Source: Propionicimonas sp. (GTDB taxonomy: Bacteria > Actinomycetota > Actinomycetes > Propionibacteriales > Propionibacteriaceae). Taken from it: a stretch of 55,911 nucleotides of DNA. The notes beneath the pieces are model-generated. The model searched no databases and was not told the origin of the DNA. It worked only from the letters and a program-made list of their open reading frames with translations. The position numbers and the translations under genes are program-made. The DNA is taken from the NCBI GenBank assembly GCA_027492575.1, contig JAPUEM010000034.1:7884-63794 (forward strand). The letters are read 5' to 3'. Position 1 is the first letter of the stretch; every line of letters starts with the position of its first letter. Below are positions 8,608 to 17,938 of this stretch, piece after piece.

Positions 8608-9058
8608 CTCCCCGATCGGCCCGCTGCGCCTGGTGGCGGCCGACGGTGCGCTGACCGCCATCGACTTCTCACCCTTCGGCGACCGGCCCGGCGACGAGGC
8701 CGCCGAGGAGCCCGTGCTGCAGCAGGCCGCTGCCCAGCTCGCCGAGTACTTCGCCGGCGAGCGCACCGACTTCGACCTGCCGCTGGCACCGCGCGGCACC
8801 GCTTTCCAGCAGCAGGTCTGGGCCGAGCTGGTGAAGATCGGCTACGGCGAGACCGCCAGCTACGGGGAGATCGCGCACCGGCTCGGCCTCACCAATGCCG
8901 CCTCCCGCGCCGTCGGGACGGCCAACGGACGCAATCCGATTCCGATCATCGTCCCTTGTCATCGTGTGATCGGAGCGGACGGCACGCTCACCGGCTACGC
9001 CGGCGGCATCGAGCGCAAACGCATCCTGCTCGACCTGGAGAGCCCCACTCTGGTGTGA
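8591..9058 (+). CDS. ogt: Methylated-DNA--protein-cysteine methyltransferase
   Basis: 155 residues. The active-site motif PCHRV and the preceding [12 protein letters not shown] segment define the alkyltransferase, which transfers a methyl group from O6-methylguanine to its own cysteine. The ATG at 8591 lies inside the 3' end of ada-alkA (17-nt overlap), which implies translational coupling in one alkylation-repair operon. Both ends are intact and the length is typical. Confidence 0.95.
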   Translation: MWLVIDSPIGPLRLVAADGALTAIDFSPFGDRPGDEAAEEPVLQQAAAQLAEYFAGERTDFDLPLAPRGTAFQQQVWAELVKIGYGETASYGEIAHRLGLTNAASRAVGTANGRNPIPIIVPCHRVIGADGTLTGYAGGIERKRILLDLESPTLV

Positions 9059-9072
9059 TCCGCCCATCCATC

Positions 9073-9141
9073 CGTCATTCCCGCGAAGGCGGGAATCTCG
9101 GGCCGCCGTGATCCCACCCCGAGGTCCCCGCCTACGCGGGG
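9073..9141. repeat. Palindromic repeats downstream of ogt
   Basis: 9073-9101 is a close copy of the SREGGNP-type element at 143-171. A second hairpin, CCCCGCCTACGCGGGG (9126-9141), follows. Both sit between the convergent ogt and ABM genes, where they might also end transcription. No T-run is present. Confidence 0.8.
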
Positions 9142-9171
9142 ATGACCAAGGTGGGTGGCTTGAGACGAAGG

Positions 9172-9480
9172 TCACACCAGGAAGGTGGCCTCCGGGAATA
9201 CCAACTCGTACTTCTGGGAGTGGCGCGGCTCGGCCATCATCTCGGCGACGGTGTCCCGCCAGAGCGCGTAGTGGGCGGTCTCCTTGTGGGCCAACACCGC
9301 CTCCGGGCTGCGGTAGACCTCGACCAGCACGAACCGGGTCGGGTCGTCCACCGCCTGCAGCACGTCGAACCGGGCGACCCCAGGCTCCTGGATCGAGTTG
9401 CGGGCGTTCTCGGCCGAGGCGGCGGCGAACTGCTCGACCTGATCGGCCTTGACGTGAACATGAACGTGGACGGTGACCAT
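9172..9480 (-). CDS. Antibiotic biosynthesis monooxygenase (ABM)-domain protein
   Basis: 102 residues from ATG 9480 ([18 protein letters not shown]). The ferredoxin-like ABM fold is suggested by the N-terminal beta strand, the middle '[23 protein letters not shown]' strand pair and '[18 protein letters not shown]'. Relatives include YgiN quinol monooxygenase and LsrG, which act as small dimeric enzymes. The substrate is unknown. An upstream in-frame extension exists but passes through repeat DNA, so I do not use it. Confidence 0.85.
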   Translation of the reverse strand: MVTVHVHVHVKADQVEQFAAASAENARNSIQEPGVARFDVLQAVDDPTRFVLVEVYRSPEAVLAHKETAHYALWRDTVAEMMAEPRHSQKYELVFPEATFLV

Positions 9481-9844
9481 GCCCCAGTGTCCGCCATCGA
9501 CCCCACCCCACGGAACCCCCAGCTGTCGTCGCACCTTGTCGGCTTCTGGCGCAAGAAGCCGATCAACGACATCACCCGACGCCGGGATCTTCGCCCGCCT
9601 CTCAACGTGTGGCGGATCGTCCGACAGCCGTCCGTCGGCCACACCAGGCCGACGCACCCCCGAACGCGCCCCTCCCCACCGGCAAGGTGTGGCCGAGGAA
9701 CCGACCTCGGCGCTTTGGCAACACCTTGTCGGCAGGGCGGGGTTCGCAGGAGAGCCGGGGAGGGCGGTAGGGAGTTGCGTGGCCAACGAGCGAGTGACAA
9801 TCTGGAGGGCTGGCCAACCGGCCCTCCCATCGAGAGACACTCCC
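9481..9844. repeat. Intergenic region with a composite repeat array
   Basis: No credible gene. It holds hairpin units built on GTGTGG/CCACAC and AAGGTGT/ACACCTT arms. The best defined are 9603-9648 and 9681-9734. Both, in the same order, resemble 16668-16714 and 16749-16797. A further CACCTTGTCGGC copy is near 9532. The last 100 nt before the MFS gene must hold its promoter and ribosome site; I cannot point to one with confidence. Confidence 0.75.
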
Positions 9845-11104
9845 ATGAACCTGCCCGCTTCCACCCGTGCGCTGACCGCGAACCGTCCGTTCGTGACGCT
9901 GCTGGTCGCCCGGACGATCTCCATGCTCGGCATGGCCTTCGCCCCGGTCGCGCTGGCCTTCGGCGTGCTGCGGCTTCCGGGGGCGGACGCGGGCACGCTC
10001 TCCCTCGTCCTGTTCTCCCAGACCACCCCGCTGGTGGTCTTCATGCTGGCCGGCGGGGTGATCGCCGACCGCTATCCGCGGGCGGTGGTGCTGCGCTGGG
10101 GCGAGTTCCTGAGCGCGATCGCGATGGGCTCGATCGGCCTGATGATGCTGACCGGGAACGCCCCGGTGTGGGCGCTCTGCCTGGCGGCGGCGCTGGGCGG
10201 CACGGCGGGCGCGGCGGTCTACCCGGCGCTGACCGGCATCATTCCCGACCTCGTCCCCACCGGGCAGCTGCAGCAGGCCAACGCCTGGCTGAGCGGCGGC
10301 TCCTCCGCGGCCCGGCTGGCCGGGCTGGTCTCCGGCGGAGCCGTGGTGATCTGGCTGGGCGGCGGCTGGGCGATGGTCACCGCCGGCGCGCTCTACCTTG
10401 TCGCGGGCGTGCTGGTGCTCGGCCTGCCGAAGATCTCGTCCTCCCTGGCCAGCACCGCGGAGAGCCCGCTGCGCCAACTGGTCGAGGGCTGGGGCGAGTT
10501 CCGCTCCCGGCAGTGGCTGTGGGTGGTGGTGCTGCAGTTCTCGCTGATGATCATGGTGCTGCAGGCCGCGCACGGCGTCTTCGGACCGGTCGTCGCCGAG
10601 ACCGAGCTCGGCGGCCCGGCCACCTGGACCACCTTCCTGGCGGCCGAGGCGGTCGGCGCCGTGGCCGGGGTCTCGCTGGCCTTCGTCTGGAAGCCGCGGC
10701 GTCCGATCCTGGTGGCCACCCTGCTCACCTTCAGCGCCGGCATCCCGGCGATCCTGCTCGGGGTCAGCGCGCCGCTGCTGCCGGTCGTGCTGGCGGCCTT
10801 CGCGATGGGCGCGAGCTTCGAGCTCTTCGGGATCTGGTGGATGACCACCATGCAGAACGAGGTGCCGGCCGAGTCGCTCTCCCGGGTGGCCTCCTACGAT
10901 GCCCTCGGCTCGCTGATGCTCGGCCCGCTCGGGCTCGTCCTGGCCGGCCCCGCCACGGTGGCCTTCGGCGTCCACACCGCGCTGATCGGCGCGGGAGTGA
11001 TCAGCCTGGTCACCACCTGCCTGGCGCTGCTCGCCCCCGAGGTCAGGCAGCTGCGGGCACGCGTGACCCCCGCCGTCCAGCCCGAGATCACGGCCACCAC
11101 CTGA
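9845..11104 (+). CDS. MFS transporter (drug-efflux type, MFS_3-like)
   Basis: 419 residues from ATG 9845 ([25 protein letters not shown]). Twelve hydrophobic segments are seen, with the loop after helix 2 reading [18 protein letters not shown], the conserved MFS motif A position. This group (enterobactin/macrolide exporter-like) commonly exports small molecules or antibiotics. The substrate is unknown. A longer in-frame start exists but would translate repeat DNA, so it is rejected. It converges with the ABC permease gene, leaving 3 nt between them. Confidence 0.88.
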   Translation: MNLPASTRALTANRPFVTLLVARTISMLGMAFAPVALAFGVLRLPGADAGTLSLVLFSQTTPLVVFMLAGGVIADRYPRAVVLRWGEFLSAIAMGSIGLMMLTGNAPVWALCLAAALGGTAGAAVYPALTGIIPDLVPTGQLQQANAWLSGGSSAARLAGLVSGGAVVIWLGGGWAMVTAGALYLVAGVLVLGLPKISSSLASTAESPLRQLVEGWGEFRSRQWLWVVVLQFSLMIMVLQAAHGVFGPVVAETELGGPATWTTFLAAEAVGAVAGVSLAFVWKPRRPILVATLLTFSAGIPAILLGVSAPLLPVVLAAFAMGASFELFGIWWMTTMQNEVPAESLSRVASYDALGSLMLGPLGLVLAGPATVAFGVHTALIGAGVISLVTTCLALLAPEVRQLRARVTPAVQPEITATT

Positions 11105-11107
11105 CGC

Positions 11108-13543
11108 TCAGATGTCGGCGAGCGCCTCGACCGGGGACGCCTGCGCGGCCCGGCGTCCGGGCAGGACGGACGCCAGCGCTGCGGCGACCACCGCCACGAC
11201 CACCATGCCGAGGGTGAGCGGCAGGTCGACGGCCAGCCGGGGGTCGGCGCCGTCCATCATCGCGGTGAGGGCGGTGGAGCCCAGCCAGCCGAAGAAGACT
11301 CCGGCGCCGATCCCGACCAGCACGCCGACGCCGGCCAGCAGCAGGGCCTCGATCAGCAGCATCAGCCGCAGCGAGCGGGTCTGCAGGCCGAGCGCCCGCA
11401 GCAGGGCGGATTCCCGGGTGCGTTCGATGACCGACAGACCGAGGGTGTTACTGACCCCGACCAGGGCGATCAGCACGGCCACAGCGAGCAGGGCGGTGGT
11501 GATGAGCAGCAGCAGGTTGAGGATCTCCTCGATCTGGGCGGCCTCGATCACGCCCCCGGTGACCGAGTACTGACCGTCACCGGCCAGGTCGTGGATCTGC
11601 CCGACGGCGGAGATCGCCTGGCTGCGCTCGGGGATGGAGAGCCAGACCAGGGCGTCCGGGGTGACCGGGCCGAGCTTGGCCAGGGTCGCCTGGGAGACCA
11701 TCACCTCGCCGAGCGACAGCAGGCGCGAGGTGGTGAGGGTGAGTTCCACGCTGCCGTTGGGCCCGCTGAGGGTGACGCGCTGCCCGTCCTTTGCCGCCTC
11801 CGACCGGCTGGAGACCAGGATCTGGTCGTCGCCGAGCGCGGCCGGGACGCCGGGCGCGACCGCCGCCATGCCCGGGTCGAAGCCGATCGCGGGCAGGCCC
11901 TGGTACTGCTCGGAGCCCCGGGTGAAGTCGACGGTGCCGACCGGCAACGAGACCGCGGCGGCCACGCCGGGAACCCGGGCGAGCTGGTCGCGCAGGTCGG
12001 CGGGCAAGGATCCCTCGAAGCCCCAGGTGGCCACCGCGGCGTCCACCGGGCGGCGCTGGTCGATCTCGTTCAGCATGGTGGCGCGGACGCTGGCCGTCCC
12101 CACCTGCAGGGTGACGATCAGCCCGACCGCCAGCATCAGCGCCGTCGCGGTGGCGGCGGCCCGCCGCGGATTCCGGACGGCGTTCTGCGCGGCCAGTCGG
12201 CTGGTGACGCCCAGCGGGGAGACCAGCGCGCCCAGCCCCCGCAGCAGCAAGGGGACGAAGAGCGGCGCACCGAAGAGCACGCCCAGGGCCAGCAGCGCAC
12301 TGCCCGCGATGGCAGGCAGCAGCGGGTTGTCGAGGGTGAGCGAGCCGACCGCCACCGCCAGCCCGCCGGCCACCAGCAGCCCGCAGATCACGCCGCGCAC
12401 CCAGCCGGCCCGCCGACGTTCGTCGCTGGAGAGTTCGGGCTGCAGCGCCTCCAGTGGACGGACGCGGGTGCCGCGCAGCACCGGAACATAGGCGGCGGCC
12501 ACGGTGATCAGCAGCCCCGCCGCGAAGGCGAGCGCCAGGTCGGTGGCGGGCAGGGCGAGCCCCCAGAACAGCGAACCGGTGATCGCGGCGCCGATGGCGG
12601 CCAGCCCGATCCCGAGCAGCACCCCCAGCCCGGCGCCCACCACCCCCAGCGCGATCGCCTCGGCCAGGAAGCGGTTGCGCACCTGGGAGCCGGCGGCGCC
12701 GACCGCGCGCAGCAGCCCGATCTGGCGGCGGCGCTGGGCGAGCAGAATGGTGAAGGTGTTGGCGATGGTGATCATGCCGACCACCGCGGCGATGCCGGCG
12801 AAGGCCCACAGCAGGTTGCGGAAGGCCTCGAAGCCGTCGGTCAGCTCCTCCAGCGCCTTGGCCCGGATGGCTGCGGCGGTATCGACCTCGGAGGCGCTGG
12901 GCAGGGCCGCCGTCACGGCTTGCACGACCTGGTCGACCGGGACGCCCGGGGCGCCGCGCACCAGCCAGACGCCGTTCCCCGCGGCCGGGTCGACGTCGTA
13001 GCGCGTGAAGGCCTCGCGAGCGAGGTAGCCGGTCTGCACGAAGAGCGAGTTCGGCTCGCCGGTCAGGCCGACGACGGTGTAGCTCACCTCGTCCAGGCTC
13101 GATTCGAGGGTGTCGCCGATCTTCACCTTGAGGGCTGCCGCGGCACCGCGGGTGAGCACGATCTCGCCGCTCTCGGGCCAGCGTCCGTCCACCAGCTGCG
13201 ACCAGCGGAAGGGCTCCGAAGGCAGGCCGATCAGGCTCAGGTAGGCGAAGTCGGTGCCGTGCTTGAGGCCGTCGCCGGCGACCAGGCTGGCCTCGGCGGC
13301 GGCCACCTCGGGCAGCTTGCCCAGCGTCTCGCCGATGGCGGCCGAGTTGGCGTCGTAGCTGATCTGAGCGACCACGTCGGCGCTGGCCATCGGCAGGTTC
13401 TGCTGGCGTTCCAGGCCGTTCTGCTCGGTGGCCACGATGACCGAGGAGCCGGCCATGAAGGCGACGCTGATCGCGATCGCGACCAGGGTCGCGACGAAGC
13501 GGGAGGGGTGGTAGCGCAGTTCCCGGAGCGCTTGGCGCAGCAT
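11108..13543 (-). CDS. ABC transporter permease with two FtsX domains (MacB-like)
   Basis: 811 residues. An N-terminal membrane anchor (about 16-38) is followed by a large extracellular MacB_PCD-like domain, a first FtsX block of three helices (about 255-360), further helices near 390-440, a second periplasmic-type domain, and a final FtsX block (about 680-805). This is the ten-helix actinobacterial form. The start shares one nucleotide with the stop of the ATPase gene, so the two are translated together. Such pairs drive export or extracytoplasmic mechanotransmission; the substrate is unknown. Confidence 0.9.
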   Translation of the reverse strand: MLRQALRELRYHPSRFVATLVAIAISVAFMAGSSVIVATEQNGLERQQNLPMASADVVAQISYDANSAAIGETLGKLPEVAAAEASLVAGDGLKHGTDFAYLSLIGLPSEPFRWSQLVDGRWPESGEIVLTRGAAAALKVKIGDTLESSLDEVSYTVVGLTGEPNSLFVQTGYLAREAFTRYDVDPAAGNGVWLVRGAPGVPVDQVVQAVTAALPSASEVDTAAAIRAKALEELTDGFEAFRNLLWAFAGIAAVVGMITIANTFTILLAQRRRQIGLLRAVGAAGSQVRNRFLAEAIALGVVGAGLGVLLGIGLAAIGAAITGSLFWGLALPATDLALAFAAGLLITVAAAYVPVLRGTRVRPLEALQPELSSDERRRAGWVRGVICGLLVAGGLAVAVGSLTLDNPLLPAIAGSALLALGVLFGAPLFVPLLLRGLGALVSPLGVTSRLAAQNAVRNPRRAAATATALMLAVGLIVTLQVGTASVRATMLNEIDQRRPVDAAVATWGFEGSLPADLRDQLARVPGVAAAVSLPVGTVDFTRGSEQYQGLPAIGFDPGMAAVAPGVPAALGDDQILVSSRSEAAKDGQRVTLSGPNGSVELTLTTSRLLSLGEVMVSQATLAKLGPVTPDALVWLSIPERSQAISAVGQIHDLAGDGQYSVTGGVIEAAQIEEILNLLLLITTALLAVAVLIALVGVSNTLGLSVIERTRESALLRALGLQTRSLRLMLLIEALLLAGVGVLVGIGAGVFFGWLGSTALTAMMDGADPRLAVDLPLTLGMVVVAVVAAALASVLPGRRAAQASPVEALADI

Positions 13544-14292
13544 CAGGCCCCCAGCGTCTTCATCGCGGCCAGGACGCGGTCGGCGTCCGGGGCCAGGAAA
13601 TCGTCCACGATCCGTCCGTCGCTGAGGATGACGGCGCGGTCGGCGTAGGCGGCGGCGTTCGGGTCGTGGGTGACCATCACGATGGTCTGGCCGAGGGCGA
13701 GGGTGGCGGTGCGCAGCTGGTTGAGCAGGTCCGTCCCGGTGCGGGAGTCGAGGGCGCCGGTGGGTTCGTCCGCGAAGAGCACCTGGGGCCGGGTGATCAG
13801 CGCGCGGGCGATCGCCACCCGCTGCTGCTGCCCGCCGGAGAGCTGGGAGGGCAGGTGCTTCAGCCGGTCGCCCAGCCGCAGCGAGTCGACGATCTGGTCG
13901 AAGGCAGCGGGGTCGGCGCGACGCCCGGCGAGGTCGAGCGGCAGCAGGATGTTCTCCTTGGCGGTCAGCGTGGGCAGCAGGTTGAAGGCCTGGAAGACGA
14001 AGCCCACCCGGTCGCGCCGGACGGCGGTGAGCTCGCGGTCGCGCAGCCCGGTGATCTCGGTGCCGCCCAGGTGGACCTGCCCCGAGGTCGGCCGGTCGAG
14101 CCCCGCCAGGCAGTGCATCAAGGTGGACTTCCCCGACCCGGAGGGCCCCATGATGGCGCTGAACGAGCCCGGCGCGAAGCCGACGGACACCCCGTCCAGG
14201 GCGCGCACCTCGGCCTCTCCGGAGCCGTAGGTCTTGGTCAGGTCCACCGCCTGGGCGATGGTGTCGGGCAGGGCGGGTGCAGTAATGGTCAC
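13543..14292 (-). CDS. ABC transporter ATP-binding protein (MacB/LolD type)
   Basis: 249 residues. Walker [10 protein letters not shown] at residues 49-57, Q-loop in [14 protein letters not shown], signature [15 protein letters not shown], Walker [17 protein letters not shown] and a switch histidine in MVTHDP. The [11 protein letters not shown] sequence is typical of the MacB/LolD/FtsE family. It supplies ATP hydrolysis for the FtsX-domain permease immediately downstream. Confidence 0.95.
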   Translation of the reverse strand: MTITAPALPDTIAQAVDLTKTYGSGEAEVRALDGVSVGFAPGSFSAIMGPSGSGKSTLMHCLAGLDRPTSGQVHLGGTEITGLRDRELTAVRRDRVGFVFQAFNLLPTLTAKENILLPLDLAGRRADPAAFDQIVDSLRLGDRLKHLPSQLSGGQQQRVAIARALITRPQVLFADEPTGALDSRTGTDLLNQLRTATLALGQTIVMVTHDPNAAAYADRAVILSDGRIVDDFLAPDADRVLAAMKTLGA

Positions 14293-14380
14293 CCGTCCAA
14301 CCTAGGGACGAGCTGTGCGCCCGCCATCCTCCCGACCGGCAAACCCCGTCCTCCGATCGGACGATTCGCGGTGCCCGCTG

Positions 14381-15400
14381 CTATCGCCCCTGGGGATCAC
14401 CGAGTTCCGCCTCCAGCACCTCGATGCTGGGCAGCGAGGCGGCCAGTTCCGCCGGCAACTCCGTCGTCAACTGGGTCGCCCACTCAGCCACACCAACCGG
14501 CGCGGCCAACGAACGAAGCGCGTACTCCGCGACGAGCGAATCCTTGCCGCGACACAGCAGCAGCCCGATCGTGGGCTGGTCCTCCGGCACTGCGACGAGG
14601 TCGTCAACCGCGGCGAGGTACATGCCCAACTGTCCCAGGAACCCCGGCTCGAACGGGACCGCTTTCAGTTCGATCACGACGTAGCGTCGCAGACGCAGGT
14701 GGTAGAAGAGCAGATCAGGACGGAACTCCTGACTCCCGATCACTAGCCGGGGCTGCCGTCCAACCAGCGCAAATCCCTGGCCGAGTTCCAGCAGAAAGTC
14801 ACTGACGTGGTGAAGCAGACCTTCCTCAAGATCGCGTTCCAGCTTGAGGTCGGTCGATCCGAGGAAGTCGAAGAGGTACGGATCCTTGGTCGCCTGCTGC
14901 AGCATGTCGGAAGCCTCCGGCGGAAGCACGGCCGAGAAGTTCGTGATGGCTTTGCCCGCCCGCTGGTGAAGACGTGTTTCGATGTGGTGGGCCAGCACGT
15001 TGCGACTCCAGCCTTCCTTGACCGCCAGTCGTGCAAACCATAGCCGTGTGGTGCCGTCGCGAAGCTTGTCCAGCAGGGCGAGCTGGTGATACCAGGGCAG
15101 TTGTGCAAGAGGCGCTTGCACAACCTGCTCGACACTCCACGCTGCTGAGAAGGCGCGCATGTACTTGAGGTTGCGCGCAGAGAAGCCCTTGGTGTCTGGG
15201 AACGTCGCCTTGAGATCAGCCGACAGCCGATCGATGACCTTGGCGCCACAGCCTTCCGCGTCCTGACGGTCGAGGATCGCGCGGCCGATGTGCCAGTAGG
15301 TCACAACCAGCTCGTGGTTGACTGCGGCCACCGCGCGGCGTCGTCCAGTCGAGACCGTGTGTTGGATGGAAGCCAACATCTCGCCATACCAACTCGGCAT
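14381..15400 (-). CDS. YhcG-family PD-(D/E)XK nuclease-domain protein (DUF1016)
   Basis: 339 residues. Residues 1-165 match the DUF1016 N-terminal domain (TYWHIGRAI, FSARNLKYMR, WYHQLALLDKL). The C-terminal part has a PD-(D/E)XK nuclease core: Asp229 in FRPDLLFYH, then Glu244 and Lys246 in VVIELKA. Members occur as solitary genes in chromosomes and near restriction or mobile elements, and are suspected nucleases. No partner methylase or integrase is seen here. It is flanked by 88 and about 350 nt of DNA without clear genes, so it may be an acquired single gene. Confidence 0.9.
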   Translation of the reverse strand: MPSWYGEMLASIQHTVSTGRRRAVAAVNHELVVTYWHIGRAILDRQDAEGCGAKVIDRLSADLKATFPDTKGFSARNLKYMRAFSAAWSVEQVVQAPLAQLPWYHQLALLDKLRDGTTRLWFARLAVKEGWSRNVLAHHIETRLHQRAGKAITNFSAVLPPEASDMLQQATKDPYLFDFLGSTDLKLERDLEEGLLHHVSDFLLELGQGFALVGRQPRLVIGSQEFRPDLLFYHLRLRRYVVIELKAVPFEPGFLGQLGMYLAAVDDLVAVPEDQPTIGLLLCRGKDSLVAEYALRSLAAPVGVAEWATQLTTELPAELAASLPSIEVLEAELGDPQGR

Positions 15401-15748
15401 GGCGGAACGAGGACCAACCCCCGATCAATCCGCCCCGGTCACTCATCGCAATCCCCCTCGCCCACTACCGATCAACTCAGTGTGGCGCGAGGCCCTGACA
15501 GTTCCCGTCCACGAGCAGGTCGAGACGGAGACCGGCACCTTGCTGCCGTTCTTCGGCGACACCACCCCGATCCCGCTACTGGGCCGTCTGAAGCCAAAGG
15601 AGGGAGCCCACCGTCGCGGTAGGACAATGGACACGTACTGGGCTCCGCAGCCGCGGTGAGCAATCAGTCGGCCACCCGACTGATGAAGTTCTTCACCTCC
15701 CGCTGCAACTCAGCTTCGAAAGGCAGCCCCTGGGGCCTCCAGCGGTGA
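15401..15748. other. Stretch without a secure gene, possible gene remnants
   Basis: A plus-strand frame ending at 15659 (from about 15435) encodes a fragment with VPVHEQVETETGTLLPFFGD and RGRTMDTYWAPQPR. On the minus strand, 15664-15746 can encode a helical C-terminus containing LPFEAELQREVKNFISRVAD before a TGA. Neither has a convincing start. I suspect debris of genes once next to the yhcG-type gene, but cannot name them. Confidence 0.35.
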
Positions 15749-16609
15749 CTAGCGGAGATCCGCGAAGGACGCCTCGATGAGGAGCCGGGGGTCAAGGCGG
15801 ATCGTCAGGTCGGTGAGCTCGGCGCCGAAGACCTCTCGGAGCGGGACGGGTTCGGCGAGGGCTTCCGCCAGACGCCGGCGGCCGAAGGCGATCACGACGG
15901 CGCAGAGCGGGTTGAGGCTGGACGCCGCGACATCCGAGAACCGGAGGACGAGGTCGTCGTCGACGGTCGCCGCCAGTTCCAGGCGGGCCGACAGCGGAAG
16001 CACCTTCCAGCGGAGTGCGGCCTCGACTCGCACCCGGTAGCTGCGGTCGCCGAGCTGGGTGGCGTCCACCCGCAGCTTCCGGAGGTGGCCGCCGTGCTCG
16101 CGCAGCGGGCGGTCGATGGTGCGCCGCAGGGCCTCCGTGAAGGAGTCGAGCTCGGCTTCCAGGCGCAGGTTGCCGGAGGTGCCGGGTGCGTCCTCCCCGG
16201 AGAGCCGGACGCCGACCAGCTGCCCGTCCTGCAGCAGCCAGCGGAAGCGCAGTTCGCGGACGTGGGCCGCGACGCTGAGCGGGGTGCCTTCCCAGAACAG
16301 GTCGTCCCCCACCACGTGCAGCTCGTCGAGGGTGCCGGGAAGCTCCTCCAGCGGCCCGTCCGGGAGGGCCTGGGGAGGCAGATCCTCCATGCCCGGCACC
16401 TCCACCCGGGAGGCGACCAGCGCGAGCCGGGTCAGGTGAGGGGCGGCCCCCTCGACATCCAGGACGACGGCATCGACCGTCCGCGGCGGGAACTCCCAAT
16501 GCAGCAGCAACTGCCGCACCAGCGCGGCCACGGCTGCCGGAGTCTGGGGCAGCGGCTGCCACAGCTCGGCAGGCAGGACGAGGGTGTCGTCAGGTGTGGG
16601 CTCGGTCAT
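15749..16609 (-). CDS. DUF2993/LmeA-like lipid-binding-type protein without signal peptide
   Basis: 286 residues, starting at MTEPTPDDTLV; an earlier GTG at 16711 would translate repeat DNA. Long alternating beta strands (VDAVVLDVEGAAPHLTRLALVASRVEV; LTDLTIRLDPRLLIEASF at the end) resemble the DUF2993 fold of mycobacterial LmeA. No signal peptide or membrane helix is visible, so it may work in the cytoplasm. The family assignment is by overall pattern only. Confidence 0.5.
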   Translation of the reverse strand: MTEPTPDDTLVLPAELWQPLPQTPAAVAALVRQLLLHWEFPPRTVDAVVLDVEGAAPHLTRLALVASRVEVPGMEDLPPQALPDGPLEELPGTLDELHVVGDDLFWEGTPLSVAAHVRELRFRWLLQDGQLVGVRLSGEDAPGTSGNLRLEAELDSFTEALRRTIDRPLREHGGHLRKLRVDATQLGDRSYRVRVEAALRWKVLPLSARLELAATVDDDLVLRFSDVAASSLNPLCAVVIAFGRRRLAEALAEPVPLREVFGAELTDLTIRLDPRLLIEASFADLR

Positions 16610-16667
16610 CGTGCCCACCCTAGCCAAGGGCCTGGCCCAACCCGCCCGCCGGACGACGTCCCACCTC

Positions 16668-16797
16668 GCGACGGTGTGGCGGAATCCCCGACATCGGGCC
16701 GACGACCACACCTAGATTCGGCGCCGTCCGGGGCCCTCTCCCCCGTCCGACAAGCTGTGGCCGAAGGCGCGACCTCGGGCCGAAAACAACACCTTGA
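16668..16797. repeat. Composite dispersed repeat, second copy
   Basis: Unit 1 at 16668-16714 (GGTGTGGCGGAA ... CGACCACACC) and unit 2 at 16749-16797 (AAGCTGTGGCCGAAGG ... ACAACACCTT). The same two units in the same order are at 9603-9648 and 9681-9734. Each unit is an imperfect inverted repeat. It lies between the DUF2993-like and DyP genes. Confidence 0.8.
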
Positions 16798-16804
16798 GTG
16801 GAGG

Positions 16805-17755
16805 TCAGGAACCGTCCGCCACTCCGTCCAGCCCGGCCAGGAGGGTGGCGGAGGGGGCGAAGAAGGTGGTTCCGGTGTGCGGGGTGGAGAAGTCGAGGAT
16901 GCGGTCGTGCAGGCCGGGCGGGTCGCCCAGGAACATCCGCTCCAGCATCTTCTCGATCACCCACAGGTGGCGGGTGTAGCCGATGAAGTAGGTGCCGAAC
17001 TCGGCGCTGCCGGGGCGTCCGAAGGGCATGTTGTCGCGCAGGATGTCGTGCTCGCCGGCGTCGTCCTCGATGGTGTTCAGGGTCTTGTGCGACTTCTGGC
17101 CGCTGGCCGCGTCGGGCAGTTCGAGGTTGTCGATCTTGCGGCGTCCGATCACCGCCTCCTGCTGCTCGGTGGTCAGCTTCTCCCAGGCGTCGAGCGAGTG
17201 CAGGTACTTCTGGACGACCACGTAGCTGCCGCCGGCGAAGGCCGCGTCCTCGTCACCGACCAGGGTCGCCTCCGGCAGGTCGGGACCGACCGGGTTGGCC
17301 GTCCCGTCCACGAAGCCGAGCAGGTCGCGGGCGTCGAAGTAGCGGAAGCCGAAGACCTCGTCGACCACCTCCGTCGCATCACCCAAGGCGTCCAGCAGCA
17401 GCTTCTCGAACTCGAAGCAGAGATCCTGGCGGTCCGCCCGGATGTGGAAGAGCAGGTCCCCCGCAGTGGCGATCGCCGTGTGGGCCGGCCCGGCGATCAC
17501 CCGGAAGGGGTGCAGTTCGGCGGGCTGGGGCTTTCCGGTGATCCGCGTCCAGACCCGGCTGCCGATGGCTGCCGTGCACGAGAACCGCGACCGCGGATCA
17601 CGGAAGCCGACCGTCTTCACCAGGTCGTCCAGGCCTGAGAGCACGTCACGCACCACGGCCGTGGCAGCGTCCCCGTCCGCGACGGTGAGGACCAGGAAGA
17701 TCGCCGCATCGGTCAGCGGCTGGTCGACCGGCTGGGTCGCGATGGTGTCGGTCAT
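16805..17755 (-). CDS. DyP-type heme peroxidase
   Basis: 316 residues. The GFVDG motif carries the distal Asp150; His223 (KSHKTLN) is the likely axial heme ligand and Arg240 (ILRDNMPF) the distal arginine. The lack of a Tat signal places it among cytoplasmic DyP peroxidases (class B-like length). No encapsulin gene is adjacent and the C-terminus has no obvious cargo-loading peptide. It reduces peroxides using a range of donors; the physiological substrate is unknown. Confidence 0.93.
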   Translation of the reverse strand: MTDTIATQPVDQPLTDAAIFLVLTVADGDAATAVVRDVLSGLDDLVKTVGFRDPRSRFSCTAAIGSRVWTRITGKPQPAELHPFRVIAGPAHTAIATAGDLLFHIRADRQDLCFEFEKLLLDALGDATEVVDEVFGFRYFDARDLLGFVDGTANPVGPDLPEATLVGDEDAAFAGGSYVVVQKYLHSLDAWEKLTTEQQEAVIGRRKIDNLELPDAASGQKSHKTLNTIEDDAGEHDILRDNMPFGRPGSAEFGTYFIGYTRHLWVIEKMLERMFLGDPPGLHDRILDFSTPHTGTTFFAPSATLLAGLDGVADGS

Positions 17756-17797
17756 TGTCTGCCTCCCGGGAGTTCGATGACAGCAGGCTAGCCGCCA

Positions 17798-17911
17798 CTT
17801 CGCTGCACGATTGTGGTTATCGGCCGACTCCCTCGCGCGTCAGGCCCCCGTTCGCTGCAGGCACCGGCACCGCTACCTCGGTCAAAACGACTCTCGTACA
17901 GCGAAGCGGCC
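17798..17911. repeat. Palindromic repeat array (TTCGCTGCA family)
   Basis: Two direct TTCGCTGCA units (17800 and 17852) are followed by one inverted unit, ACTCTCGTACAGCGAAGCGG (about 17891-17910). The same family is at 26668-26838. It occupies most of the gap between the divergent DyP and serine dehydratase genes. Confidence 0.75.
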
Positions 17912-17938
17912 GCTGACTTCTGGGGATAGGCTCAGGCT

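Noticed and set aside
9473..9844. N-terminal extension of the MFS transporter
   Set aside because: It would translate the intergenic repeat array. The membrane protein begins normally at 9845.
11591..13648. Long plus-strand frame opposite the FtsX permease
   Set aside because: The composition is Gly/Gln/Asp-rich noise. The minus strand has clear membrane and FtsX features.
14381..15400. A restriction-modification or retron system around the YhcG-type gene
   Set aside because: No methylase, reverse transcriptase or integrase is present within reach, so only a solitary nuclease-domain gene can be claimed.
16805..17755. Encapsulin cargo system with the DyP peroxidase
   Set aside because: There is no encapsulin shell gene nearby and no recognisable C-terminal targeting peptide.
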